This document shows positions 26,101 through 35,100 of a stretch of 64,000 bases of DNA, piece by piece (position 1 is the stretch's first letter; every line of letters begins with the position of its first letter). The translations under genes were made by a program, and so were the position numbers. The notes under the pieces are model-generated. The model did no database searches and was not told where the DNA came from. It was given only the letters and a program-made list of their open reading frames with translations. Source of the stretch: JACCSI01 sp035575715 (lineage in GTDB: Bacteria; Acidobacteriota; Vicinamibacteria; Vicinamibacterales; UBA2999); assembly GCA_035575715.1 (NCBI GenBank), contig DATLXN010000026.1, forward strand, positions 1-64,000, in the 5' to 3' direction.

Positions 26101-27095
26101 ATCAGGAAATCAACCGGCGAGGCCACCGCCGTCCACAGCCAGCCGGCCTCGCCCGGCGGCACGAGCGGCGGGCTTGCGATGCCGGCGAGCCGCACCGCAT
26201 ACCAGGCGACGACTCGAACCAACACGATCAAGACCAGGATGACCGCCGTGAGCACCGCGTGGGCCCCAGCCGATTTCATCAGCCGCCGCCAATCCAGCAG
26301 TGGTCCACTCAGGAGCAGTAACAGCGCGCACAGCACTGCCGCTTCGGCGGCAACGATGCGGCTCCACCAGCGCGCTCGCGCGGCGTCGATCGCCTCAATC
26401 GGCACCTCGACGGCGGCCAGCGCGTCGCCGTTCGGTCCGTTGATCACAATGGCGTCGGGCGAGGCGCCAGACGCGTCGGCAAATCCAAGGCGCAACGGCA
26501 CCGGCACAATTGATGTCGCCACCACGAACCCATCGTCGCGACGCGGCACGAATTGATCCTCACCCCGCAGCGGGGATTCCGCGACGACCGTCGCGGCGCG
26601 GCGCTCTGGCGAGGCCGGATCGACCACCGGCGCGACCCGTGTCAGGCGCAGGCCCATTGGGCTCTGCGCGAGGAACAACGCATCGGCCCCGGTGATCCGC
26701 GCCAGCGGCAACGCCGTCGCCGGCCGGCCCGCCCACGCGACCGGTCGCGCTTCAGGCCCGTAAACCGTAATCGCGACGCCGGGGAGGTTGGCGAGCGCTT
26801 CGGTCTCCGCCAGGCGGTCGAAGAGCTGGCGGGTGCTCGCGGGATCCCGGGTGGTGACGGCGGCGAGCAGCGCTGGTTCCCGCCGGAGGCGCTCCACGGC
26901 GATCTCCAGACGGCTCCCGAGTGTGCCGAACTGCTCGCGGACGTCACGCTCGATGCGCGCGCGGGCAGCGGGCAGGTCGGCGCCGAACCGGGCGCGCGCC
27001 CCGACCACGCCAATCACCGCCACGATGACGGCGGCAATGGCGCCCGCAGCCAGGACGCGAAGCGTGGCGCGACGAACGAAACCGGGCACCTGCAT
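23121..27095 (-). CDS. Very large NtrY-like sensor histidine kinase
   Basis: The protein has 1324 residues. One membrane helix (about 12-33) is followed by an extracytoplasmic region to about 235, a cluster of about eight to nine helices (about 240-540), a second extracytoplasmic region, and further helices before a third sensory region. A last helix (LLAAVLFIMLGAIIGYSMA) leads into HAMP, then the kinase core: phospho-acceptor H1111 in AHDIKNPLTPIQ, N box at N1224/N1228 (NVIENALHAM), DTGVG at about 1257, and a G2 box GTGLGL. NtrY kinases act with sigma-54 activators of the NtrX type; rpoN is in this window but no response regulator is adjacent. The N-terminal part is far longer than in NtrY. 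Confidence 0.88.
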   Translation of the reverse strand: MQVPGFVRRATLRVLAAGAIAAVIVAVIGVVGARARFGADLPAARARIERDVREQFGTLGSRLEIAVERLRREPALLAAVTTRDPASTRQLFDRLAETEALANLPGVAITVYGPEARPVAWAGRPATALPLARITGADALFLAQSPMGLRLTRVAPVVDPASPERRAATVVAESPLRGEDQFVPRRDDGFVVATSIVPVPLRLGFADASGASPDAIVINGPNGDALAAVEVPIEAIDAARARWWSRIVAAEAAVLCALLLLLSGPLLDWRRLMKSAGAHAVLTAVILVLIVLVRVVAWYAVRLAGIASPPLVPPGEAGWLWTAVASPVDFLISALGGGILIALAASSFEQWRQGRRRRVRVLPTRGPVDVAAFVIAQLLAGALAGALLASYELFLRTRLVLMPYDLLHFSLHPWEPQRLAIATGLVVIHAGLLAVLVLIFRIAAAPWVVALGHRWLRAWIPVFWAAPAVAMLFAATEGWGRSTVGPAALVMAVAIAVAWRLRRLRATLEHASQAARLAAFFLALALPSLVFYPSLVDAAGRARQQLIETRYGPEVANQRRDLQRQLTAALHQIDAIRDLPGLVAAGEPPRVGPPSADAAYLVWDRTVLANQRSTSVELYNDAGSLVSRFALKLPQGGAAQTYQEESCAWALFEEVSPFFSEERILLHAGRGICAGDAARARVMAGSIAVHVTLDYSNLSFISAQSPYVALLRGPGVATEPAPRDTLEFTAYGWSRRPLYSSGRDAWPLPEDVFQKVFASREPFWARVVRGDVDYDVYFLNDRSAIYALGYPRAGAVAHLINLAELMALAALTYLCFLVGGFVYGLIADRTPTSGRAVLREVRASFYRKLFIAFVAAAVVPVLVLALVTRDYIATLMQADLEMEATRTAASASRVVEDVGSLNSIDGAATDVIDDNLVVWLSRVIAQDVNIFDGSGLLASSERNLFASGLLPTRTQGAVYRAIMLDGRSSYVGEETVGAYDYLIAAAPVRVQNREAILTVPLTLRQQEIEAQIDELDRRVLLAAVLFIMLGAIIGYSMAERIADPVNRLMKATGRIARGDLDARILATSSDEFRRLVEAFNRMAADLQRQRVELERTNRLAAWADMARQVAHDIKNPLTPIQLNAEHLRRVHEDRGEPMGHVLQECVTNILTQVRLLRSIASEFSSFASSPTVKPAPSSLHDLIDEVITSYRTGLAGRVAIDVDVPASLPMLMVDKMVLARALTNVIENALHAMPGGGNLRLSAQALSDHAVELSIADTGVGMDAAAMERLFEPYFSTRASGTGLGLTIAKRNVELNGGTIAVDSERGRGTTVRITLPTVAAAAA

Positions 27096-27134
27096 CGGGT
27101 TCCGCCATTGTCGCGTACACTTTCAACTCCAACC

Positions 27135-28127
27135 TTGTCGCTCAAAGACTGTCTCAAGCGCGGCGCACTAATCACTGCCGCTAACTGGCACGTGGTCGTC
27201 GTGCAGTTCGTCGCTGACGCGCTGTTCAAAACGCTGCTCGCGGTACCGATCGTCGGAGGCGTTTTCCTTGCCGTGCTGTTGATCGGCGGCGACCCCAACG
27301 AGTTACTGTCGTTACCGGTCACCGAAATCGTGCCGACGATGGCGTCGGTGCTGATGGCGCAGCCGTTGGCGCTGGCCGCCTTTTTGCTCGCGATGGCCGT
27401 GGTCCTGTTCGGCGGATCGCTGTTGATGTTCCTCGTCAAGGGCGGCACGGTCACCGTGCTGATCGCGGCCGATCGCGCCGCCGGCGCCATCGAGCATCCG
27501 CCGTTGCGGTTACCGGCGTTTCGTCGCGCGACGCAGTTCTCACTCGACCAGTTCACCGGAGGCGCGGCTCGTCTGTTCCCCCGTTATGTCCGCCTCGGCC
27601 TCTGGCTGATGGTGGTCTATGCCCTCTCGACGGTGGTGTCCCTGGCGTTTGTCTTCGGGCCGAGGCAAGACAGTGGCGACTGGCGCATGCTGGCCGCGGT
27701 GGCGTCGCTTGCGCTGGTCGCGTGGATTACCGTGGTCAACTTTTTCTATCTGTTATTCCAGGTCGTGATCGCGACCGATGATGTCGGTGTACGCGAGGCG
27801 GCCGGTGGCGTGGCCCGTCTCATCCGCCACGATTTCCGAAACGTGAGCCTGGTGTTTGTCGCCACGTTCGTGCTGGTCATTCTCACGACCGCGGCGTCGA
27901 TTCTCGCCACCACGGCGCTGGGGTTGATCGCTTTTGTCCCGCTGGTCGGCCTGGCGGCGTTGCCGCTGCAACTGGTCGCCTGGCTGGTGCGCGGTTTAGT
28001 ATTCGAATTCATCGCGTTAACCGCGCTGACCGCTTATCTGCGGATGCATCGCGGCTTGCGCGACGGCTACCAGCAGCCCGGCCTGGCGCCAGACAACACC
28101 GTCCATCAGATCAGCCGGACCGCATGA
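27135..28127 (+). CDS. Polytopic membrane protein of unknown function
   Basis: The product has about 330 residues from TTG 27135 (TTG 27108 is also possible). The open frame continues upstream to 26553, but that part is an antisense shadow of the kinase gene. There are about six hydrophobic segments, for example LLAVPIVGGVFLAVLLIGG, FLLAMAVVLFGGSLLMFLV, WLMVVYALSTVVSLAFVF and FVATFVLVILTTAASILATTA. No catalytic motif is visible. It overlaps the downstream aminotransferase start by 4 nt (ATGA), so the two are translationally coupled. Confidence 0.6.
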   Translation: MSLKDCLKRGALITAANWHVVVVQFVADALFKTLLAVPIVGGVFLAVLLIGGDPNELLSLPVTEIVPTMASVLMAQPLALAAFLLAMAVVLFGGSLLMFLVKGGTVTVLIAADRAAGAIEHPPLRLPAFRRATQFSLDQFTGGAARLFPRYVRLGLWLMVVYALSTVVSLAFVFGPRQDSGDWRMLAAVASLALVAWITVVNFFYLLFQVVIATDDVGVREAAGGVARLIRHDFRNVSLVFVATFVLVILTTAASILATTALGLIAFVPLVGLAALPLQLVAWLVRGLVFEFIALTALTAYLRMHRGLRDGYQQPGLAPDNTVHQISRTA

Positions 28128-29347
28128 TCGACCACCATCAGTTTCTGTCGCGCGCCGCACAACACTTTCAGGAATCCGCGATTCGAAAAACCGGCGCCCT
28201 GGTCGGCCGCATCCCGGATCTGATTTCGTTTGCCGCGGGTGTGCCGGCCACCGAAATGTTTCCTTACGATGAGTTGCGGGAGATCAGCGACGAGCTGCTG
28301 GGATCACGCGACGGCAACGTGCTGCAGTACGGTGCCACGCGTGGCTATCGGCCGCTCATCGATCAGCTCGTGGAATATCTGGCGCAGTGGGGGATGACCA
28401 CGCGCCCCGACGAGTTCATCATTACCAGCGGTTCCCAGCAGGGCCTGGATCTGGCGGGTCGAATCCTGCTCGATCCCGGTGACGTGGTGCTGGTCGAATT
28501 GCCGACCTATAGCGGAGCAGTTGCCGCGTTTCAGAACCAGCAGGCAACGTTGGTCGGTGTGGCGCAGGACGCCGAGGGGTTGTCGATCGAGGCGCTCGAA
28601 TCGACCGTCGCTGACTTGCGCGCAAAGCATCAACGGCCACGGTTCGTCTATGTCACGCCGAACTTCCAGAACCCATCCGGCATTCTGATGTCGGGGCCGC
28701 GCCGTCGCGCGCTGCTCGAGGCGGCGGCACGACTCGACGTGATGATTCTCGAAGACGACCCGTACGGCAGCATTTATTTTACCGACGCCACGCGCGCAGA
28801 AGAGACGCGCCCGATCAAAGCGGATGATCGCGACGGCCGAGTGATCTACCTCGGCACCATTTCTAAAACACTGGTGCCTGGCTTCCGAGTCGGGTGGATG
28901 GTCGCGCCGCCGGTGTTTGCCGAACGCCTCGAGCTGGCCAAGCAGGCGATTGATCTCCACAGCGGCATCTTCGACCAACGCGTCGTCCACGCCACACTCG
29001 TCCGCGGAGTGGTCCAGTCGCTGGCGCCCACGCTGCGCGCCCACTATCAAGCCAAACGCACGGTGATGGAGCAGGCCCTACGGAGCCATCTCGGCGACCG
29101 CATGCAGTGGCTCTCGCCGCGCGGCGGATTCTTTCTGTGGGCGAAGTTCGACGGCGTCGACGACCGTGCGCTGTTCGATCGCGCCATCGAGGAAAAGGTG
29201 AGCTTCGTCATCGGCAGCGCGTTCTTCGTCAATGGCGAAGGACACCAATACGCGCGCCTGTCGTTCTCGCAACCCACGCACGCGCGGATTGAAGAAGGCG
29301 TGAAGCGATTGGGGCGCGCGTTGGCCGCGTCTCAACAGACCAAGTGA
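28124..29347 (+). CDS. PLP-dependent aminotransferase, class I/II (LysN/MocR-like fold)
   Basis: The protein has 407 residues. PLP-enzyme landmarks are LQYGATRGYRPLIDQL, TSGSQQGLDLAGRIL, VTPNFQNPSG (about 177-186), EDDPYGSIYF and the Schiff-base lysine K248 in LGTISKTLVPGFRVGWM. The sequence resembles 2-aminoadipate aminotransferases and the catalytic half of MocR regulators, but no helix-turn-helix precedes it. The likely activity is transamination of an aliphatic or aromatic amino acid; the exact substrate is not evident. Confidence 0.88.
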   Translation: MIDHHQFLSRAAQHFQESAIRKTGALVGRIPDLISFAAGVPATEMFPYDELREISDELLGSRDGNVLQYGATRGYRPLIDQLVEYLAQWGMTTRPDEFIITSGSQQGLDLAGRILLDPGDVVLVELPTYSGAVAAFQNQQATLVGVAQDAEGLSIEALESTVADLRAKHQRPRFVYVTPNFQNPSGILMSGPRRRALLEAAARLDVMILEDDPYGSIYFTDATRAEETRPIKADDRDGRVIYLGTISKTLVPGFRVGWMVAPPVFAERLELAKQAIDLHSGIFDQRVVHATLVRGVVQSLAPTLRAHYQAKRTVMEQALRSHLGDRMQWLSPRGGFFLWAKFDGVDDRALFDRAIEEKVSFVIGSAFFVNGEGHQYARLSFSQPTHARIEEGVKRLGRALAASQQTK

Positions 29348-29353
29348 AGTAGT

Positions 29354-30520
29354 TCAGTGACCGGTGACCTTGACGCCCGGCAACTCCGCCAACGGCGCGG
29401 GTACCGGTTCGAATCGCTGCGAGAACCCCTGTAAGGCGCCCTCTCTACTCATGGCGATCAGGCGCGGGGCAGTGGGGCGGGCCGATTCACGCAGGAACGG
29501 GACGCCCGACAGCTCGCCGATCGCGCGGATGGTAAACGCTTCGGCGCCGGTCGCTGCGGTAAAGGCACCGATGTCGGTCGTGACCAGCGGCATCAACACC
29601 ACATTACCGGTGCGGAGCGGCCCACCCGCGGGACGCGACAGCAGGTTGCGCGTCCATTTCAGGTTGCCGGTTCGCCGCTCGATGGCGCGCAAGACATTGT
29701 CGAAGGCGGCAAAATAAATCAGCTGGTCATCCGCCACCGGCGCGCCCGAGATGTCTGCGCCGGCGCGCTGACTCCAGCGGATCCGCGCGCGGGTGAGCGC
29801 CAGGCTATGCAATTGATTGCCGCGCGTGCCGACAACCAGTTGATCCTCGAGCGCCAGCATGCCGGTGACCGGCTGGTTGAGCGGGTAGGACCACAACACC
29901 GTGCCCTTTTCAAGTTCCAGGCCGACGATGCGGCCGTCGCGCAGGGCCACGTAGACGCGGTCACCAGACGGGCTGGGCGGCACACTCAAGGGCGCGCCAA
30001 GCGGTTGCCGCCAGATCACCGAGCCGTCTTCCGCCTTCATCGCGACCAGCTCGCCAGCCTCGGTCGACGCGAGCAGCCAGCCGCTGTCCCAGAAAAGTGG
30101 TGCGGCAAGTGGACTCGGCAGCGGCGTGCGCCAGAGCGTCCGACCGGTCCGCTGATCGAAGGCAGTGACCAGCCCTTCTTCCGACGCGAAGACCAGCCCG
30201 TCGCCAGTCGCCGGGGTCAGGGTGGTCGTCAACGGGACCTTCCATTTGACGACCCCTTCGTTGAGATCGATCGCCATCAATTCACCGCCTTTCAGCGGCA
30301 CGTAGCCCATGTCCTCGTCATAGCCGGCTGGCGCCGAGGGCGCGGTCTCGAATGCCACCGTCCATCGCGGGTCGAGCGCGAGCAGGCGTACGGTCGGGTC
30401 CTCGATCACCGCTTGACGCTGCGCCGAGACCCACGCGGGCAGCGAGAGCAGCAACGCAAGCAGCGTCGCGATAGCGATAGGTCGATTGCCCCTATATATA
30501 GTGGTGCGATCCAGCGGCAC
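29354..30520 (-). CDS. Secreted BamB-like PQQ-type beta-propeller protein
   Basis: The protein has 388 residues from GTG 30520. The frame extends to an ATG at 30544, but a TATTAT -10 box ends exactly 6 nt before GTG 30520, so I prefer the shorter form. A signal peptide (LLALLLSLPAWVSAQ) is followed by about seven repeats of the type ITGLVTAFDQRTGRTLWR: here LVTAFDQRTGRTLWRTPL, LVAMKAEDGSVIWRQPL, IVGLELEKGTVLWSYPL, LRAIERRTGNLKWTRNL. These are PQQ-like blades as in BamB of the outer-membrane BAM complex; no PQQ ligands are evident. It is divergent from guaA. Confidence 0.8.
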   Translation of the reverse strand: MPLDRTTIYRGNRPIAIATLLALLLSLPAWVSAQRQAVIEDPTVRLLALDPRWTVAFETAPSAPAGYDEDMGYVPLKGGELMAIDLNEGVVKWKVPLTTTLTPATGDGLVFASEEGLVTAFDQRTGRTLWRTPLPSPLAAPLFWDSGWLLASTEAGELVAMKAEDGSVIWRQPLGAPLSVPPSPSGDRVYVALRDGRIVGLELEKGTVLWSYPLNQPVTGMLALEDQLVVGTRGNQLHSLALTRARIRWSQRAGADISGAPVADDQLIYFAAFDNVLRAIERRTGNLKWTRNLLSRPAGGPLRTGNVVLMPLVTTDIGAFTAATGAEAFTIRAIGELSGVPFLRESARPTAPRLIAMSREGALQGFSQRFEPVPAPLAELPGVKVTGH

Positions 30521-30525
30521 CCCGT

Positions 30526-30532
30526 TATAATA
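30526..30532. promoter_or_regulatory. Shared divergent -10 region of guaA and the propeller gene
   Basis: Plus-strand TATAAT (30526-30531) lies 20 nt before the guaA GTG. Minus-strand TATTAT (30532-30527) lies 6 nt before the propeller GTG at 30520. The two boxes occupy the same base pairs. I see no good -35 for guaA. Confidence 0.55.
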
Positions 30533-30551
30533 GCCTTCCCGCATTACTCCC

Positions 30552-32093
30552 GTGGCTCATCAAACGATTCTCGTCCTTGACTTCGGCTCGCAGTTTACGC
30601 AGCTGATCGCGCGCCGATTGCGCGAGCTGTCGGTGTATTCCGAGATCCTTCCTTTCAACACGTCACTTGAGGCCATCCGCGCCAAGGATCCGATCGGGAT
30701 CATTCTCTCGGGGGGGCCGAAGAGCGTGTCCGAGAGCGATGCGCCGCGGTGCGATCCGCGCGTGCTCGAGTTGGGCCTGCCGACCCTTGGCATCTGCTAC
30801 GGCATGCAGTTGATGACCGATATGCTCGGCGGCCAGGTGGCGGCGTCACCGCACCGCGAATTCGGCTTTGCCGCGGTCACGGTCCGGGAAAGCGCCGCCG
30901 CGCGACTGTTTCGGACGCTGCCCAATGACTTGCGGGTCTGGGCCAGTCACGGCGACCTGGTCGCCGCCGCGCCGCCCGGCTTCTCGGTCGTCGCGACCAG
31001 CGCCAACGCACCCATCGCCGCGATGGAAGCTCCCGACCGCGGCTATTACGCGTTGCTGTTTCATCCGGAGGTCGCGCACACCGAGCGCGGCACCGAGATT
31101 CTTCGCAATTTCGCCTTCGATGTCTGCGGCTGTACCGGCGACTGGACCATTGCGTCCTTTATCGACGAATCGATCGGCCGGATCCGCGCGCAGGTTGGCA
31201 ACGGCCGTGTCGTCTGCGGATTATCCGGAGGCGTCGATTCGACGGTCGCGGCGACCTTGATTCACCGCGCCATCGGCGATCAGTTGCAGTGCATCTTCGT
31301 CGACAACGGCCTCTTGCGCCTGAACGAAGCGGCGCAAGTCGTCGAGCGCTACAAGAAGCTGCGCTTGCCGGTGCACTTCATCGACGCCACCGAGACATTC
31401 CTGTCGCGGCTTGCGGACATCAGCGATCCGGAACAGAAGCGCAAAATCATCGGCGGCACGTTCATTGATGTCTTTGAAAGCGAAGCGAGCACGCTGGGAT
31501 CGTTCGACTTCCTGGCGCAGGGTACGCTCTACCCGGACGTGATCGAGTCGGTCTCCGTGCGTGGACCCTCGGCGACGATTAAGAGCCACCACAATGTCGG
31601 CGGTCTCCCCGAGCGCATGCGCTTCAAGCTGGTCGAGCCGCTCCGCGAACTGTTCAAAGACGAAGTTCGCGCCGTCGGGCGCGACCTCGGCATCGATAAA
31701 GAATTTCTGGTCCGCCAGCCGTTTCCCGGCCCCGGGCTGGCGGTGCGGCTGTTGGGCGCATTGACGCGCGAGCGCCTGTCGCTGCTGCAACGCGCCGACG
31801 CCATTGTCGCCGACGAAGTGCGGCGCAGTGGGTGGTACGAACGCCTGTGGCAAAGCTTTGCGGTGTTGTTGCCTGTGCAGAGTGTTGGCGTGATGGGTGA
31901 CGCACGGACCTACGAATTCACGGTGGCCATTCGCGCCGTCGAGAGCCTCGACGGGATGACCGCCGACTGGGCACGCCTCCCGCACGAGTTGCTGGCCACG
32001 ATCTCGTCGCGCATCGTCAATGAAGTCCGCGGCATCAATCGCGTCGTCTACGACATTTCGTCAAAACCGCCTTCGACGATCGAGTGGGAATGA
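30552..32093 (+). CDS. guaA: GMP synthase (glutamine-hydrolysing)
   Basis: The protein has 513 residues from GTG 30552. The class I glutamine amidotransferase domain carries nucleophile C82 in GICYGMQLM and HPE in LFHPEVAHTERG. The ATP pyrophosphatase domain has the PP-loop GLSGGVDSTVAA. The C-terminal dimerisation domain ends in SSKPPSTIEWE, as is standard for GuaA. It converts XMP, ATP and glutamine to GMP. A short heptad repeat (F) follows before dnaE. Confidence 0.97.
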   Translation: MAHQTILVLDFGSQFTQLIARRLRELSVYSEILPFNTSLEAIRAKDPIGIILSGGPKSVSESDAPRCDPRVLELGLPTLGICYGMQLMTDMLGGQVAASPHREFGFAAVTVRESAAARLFRTLPNDLRVWASHGDLVAAAPPGFSVVATSANAPIAAMEAPDRGYYALLFHPEVAHTERGTEILRNFAFDVCGCTGDWTIASFIDESIGRIRAQVGNGRVVCGLSGGVDSTVAATLIHRAIGDQLQCIFVDNGLLRLNEAAQVVERYKKLRLPVHFIDATETFLSRLADISDPEQKRKIIGGTFIDVFESEASTLGSFDFLAQGTLYPDVIESVSVRGPSATIKSHHNVGGLPERMRFKLVEPLRELFKDEVRAVGRDLGIDKEFLVRQPFPGPGLAVRLLGALTRERLSLLQRADAIVADEVRRSGWYERLWQSFAVLLPVQSVGVMGDARTYEFTVAIRAVESLDGMTADWARLPHELLATISSRIVNEVRGINRVVYDISSKPPSTIEWE

Positions 32094-32097
32094 AGGA

Positions 32098-32132
32098 AGT
32101 GCTGGGTGCGAAGTGCTGAGTGCAGGGTGCAA
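32098..32132. repeat. AGTGCTG heptad repeat F (5 units)
   Basis: Five 7-bp units in register: AGTGCTG, GGTGCGA, AGTGCTG, AGTGCAG, GGTGCAA. It sits between guaA and dnaE and ends four bases before the dnaE ATG. The spelling matches element E at 56842. Confidence 0.65.
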
Positions 32133-32136
32133 GTAG

Positions 32137-35100
32137 ATGTCTGAATTCGTTCATCTCCATCTGCACACCGAGTTCTCCTTGCTCGACGGCGCCTGCCGCA
32201 TCGATGAGCTACTCGATGAAGCGGCTAAGCTCAAGATGCCGGCACTGGCCGTCACTGAGCACGGCAACATGTTTTCGGCGGTGGTCTTTCATGACGCCGC
32301 GAAGAAGCGCGGCATCAAGCCGATCCTGGGCTGCGAGGTCTACGTTGCCCCGGGCAGCCGCACGGACAAGAGCGGGACGATCGGCGAAACCGCCAATCAC
32401 CTGGTGCTACTCGCCGAGACCAACGAAGGCTTCAAGAACCTGATCAAGCTGGTGTCGTCGGGTTATACCGAAGGCTTTTACTATAAGCCACGCATCGATA
32501 AGGAATTGCTCGCCGCTCACAGCCGAGGGCTCATCGGGCTGAGCAGCTGCCTGAAGGGCGAAGTCGCCAGCGAGATTCGTGGCGAACAGGCGAAGCGGGC
32601 GATGGCCGCAGCGGCGAGCTATCGCGACATTCTTGGCGAGGGGAACTTCTTTCTCGAGATGCAGTATCAGGGCATCGATGAGCAACGCATCGTCAACACC
32701 GGCCTGATCCCGATCGCCCGTGACCTGAATATGCCGCTGGTCTGCACCAACGACGTGCATTACCTGCGCGAGCACGATCACAAGCCGCACGACATTCTGC
32801 TGTGCATCGGCACCGGCAAGTCGGTGCACGACGCGCAACGCCTGCGGTACCACGGCGACCAGTTCTTTTTGAAAACCGCCGCCCAGATGGCCGAGGTCTT
32901 CAAGGATCACCCCGAAGCACTGAAGAACACGATGCGCATTCAGGAGCGCGTCGACGTCGATATCCCGACCGGGCAGAATCATCTGCCCAAATTCGACGTG
33001 CCTGAAGGCTTCGACATCGACGGCTACTTCGAGCACGTCGCCCGACAAGGATTTGCCGAGCGCCTGGTCCGCCTGCGTGCACTCGCCGATGAAGGAAAAC
33101 TGCGTCACTCGTTGAGTGACTACGAGCAGCGCCTCGCCTACGAGCTCGAGATGATCAAGCGCATGGGCTTCCCAGGCTACTTGCTCATCGTCTGGGACTT
33201 CATCCGCTACGCGCGCGAGCAGAACATCCCGGTCGGGCCTGGCCGAGGATCGGCGGCCGGCAGTCTCGTGGCATGGGCGATGAAAATCACCGACGTCGAC
33301 CCGATTCATTACGACCTGATTTTCGAGCGCTTCCTCAATCCCGAGCGCGTGTCATTGCCCGATATCGACGTCGACTTCTGTGAGCGGCGCCGCGGCGAAG
33401 TGATCGACTACGTCACGCGGCGCTATGGCCGCGAGAATGTGTCGCAGATCATCACCTTCGGCACGATGAAAGCAAAGGCGGTCATCCGCGACGTCGGCCG
33501 CGCCATGGACATGCCGTACGCCGACGTCGATCGCATTGCCAAGCAGATTCCACCGGCGCTCGACATGACCCTGGAGAAAGCGCTCGTGGAGAATCCGGTC
33601 CTGCGCAAGATGCAGGACGACGATCCGCGCGTCAAGGACCTGCTCGACATGGGCAAGCGGCTGGAAGGCATGTCGCGCAATGCCGGCGTCCACGCCGCCG
33701 GTGTGGTCATCGCACCGGGGCCGATTACCGATTACGCGCCGCTGTTCAAGAGCAATCGCGACGAAATCACGACCCAATGGGCGATGAAAGAGGTCGAGCG
33801 CGTCGGCCTGCTCAAGATGGACTTCCTCGGCCTCAGCACGCTGACTCTGATCCGCGACGCCCTGACCGAGATCAAACGCACCGAGGGATTCGACCTCGAC
33901 ATCGACGCCATCCCGCTCGACGATGCCAAGACCTACCAGCTGTTTATCGACGGACAGACCTACGGCATCTTCCAGTTCGAGAGTTCGGGCATGCGCGAGC
34001 TCCTGCGCAAAGCCAAGCCGCAGCGGCTCGATGACCTGATCGCGATGAACGCGCTCTATCGCCCCGGCCCGCTCAAGTCCGGGATGGTCGACGACTTCGT
34101 GTCGCGGAAGGCCGGCAAGAGCGAAGTCAAATATGACTTGCCGCAACTCGAGCCGATTCTCGCCGACACCTACGGCGTCATCGCCTATCAGGAACAAGTC
34201 ATGCGCATCGCGTCAGCGGTCGCCGGCTTCACCCTTGGACAATCCGACGTACTGCGCAAGGCGATGGGCAAGAAAGATCCCAAAGTCATGGCCAAACAGC
34301 GCGAAGCGTTCATGGCCGGCGCCAAAGAGAAGAACGTCAACGAGAAGAAGGCGACCAAGATATTCGACCTGATGGAGTACTTCGCCGGCTACGGCTTCAA
34401 CAAGTCGCACTCGACGGCCTACGCCTATCTCGCCTACCAGACGGCCTACCTCAAGGCCAACTATCCCCGCCACTTTGCGGCGGCACTGCTGACCATCGAG
34501 GCCGCGAATACCGACAAACTGGCGTTGTATATCGGTGAGTGCCGCGACCGCGGCATCGCCGTCTTGCCGCCGGACATCAACGAGAGTCACCTGCACTTCA
34601 CCGTGGTTCCGGAAGGCGTCCGCTTTGGGCTCACCGCGATCAAAGGATTGGGCGAAGGCGCCATCCGCTCGATCATCGATGTGCGCACCGCCGTCGGCGG
34701 CATCACCTCGATGCATCAACTCTGCGAGGAGCTCGATCTGCGTCTGGCGAACAAGCGCGTGCTCGAAGCGTTGGTCAAGTCCGGCGCCTTCGACCAGGTG
34801 CTCCCGACCGGCGTGCCGGTGCCGGTTGGCCGCGCGCGACTCTGCGCCGCGGTTGACGGCGCGATCGAGCACGGCGGACGGACCCAGCGCGACCGTGACG
34901 ATGGCCAGGCCGATCTCTTCGGCGGCGGCGACGACGGCGACCAGACGCTGACCGTGATTCGCTTGCCCGAAGTGGCGGCGTGGACCGGGATGGAACTGCT
35001 CGCGCACGAGAAAGACGCGATCGGGCTGTATCTGAGCGGCCATCCTCTTGATCGCTATGCCGACACGCTGCGCATGTTTGGCGCGCGCACCGTCGGCGAT

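Noticed and set aside
26553..27134. Upstream extension of the membrane protein gene
   Set aside because: The first 190 or so codons are antisense to the kinase N-terminus and arginine-rich; hydrophobic segments begin only after 27135.
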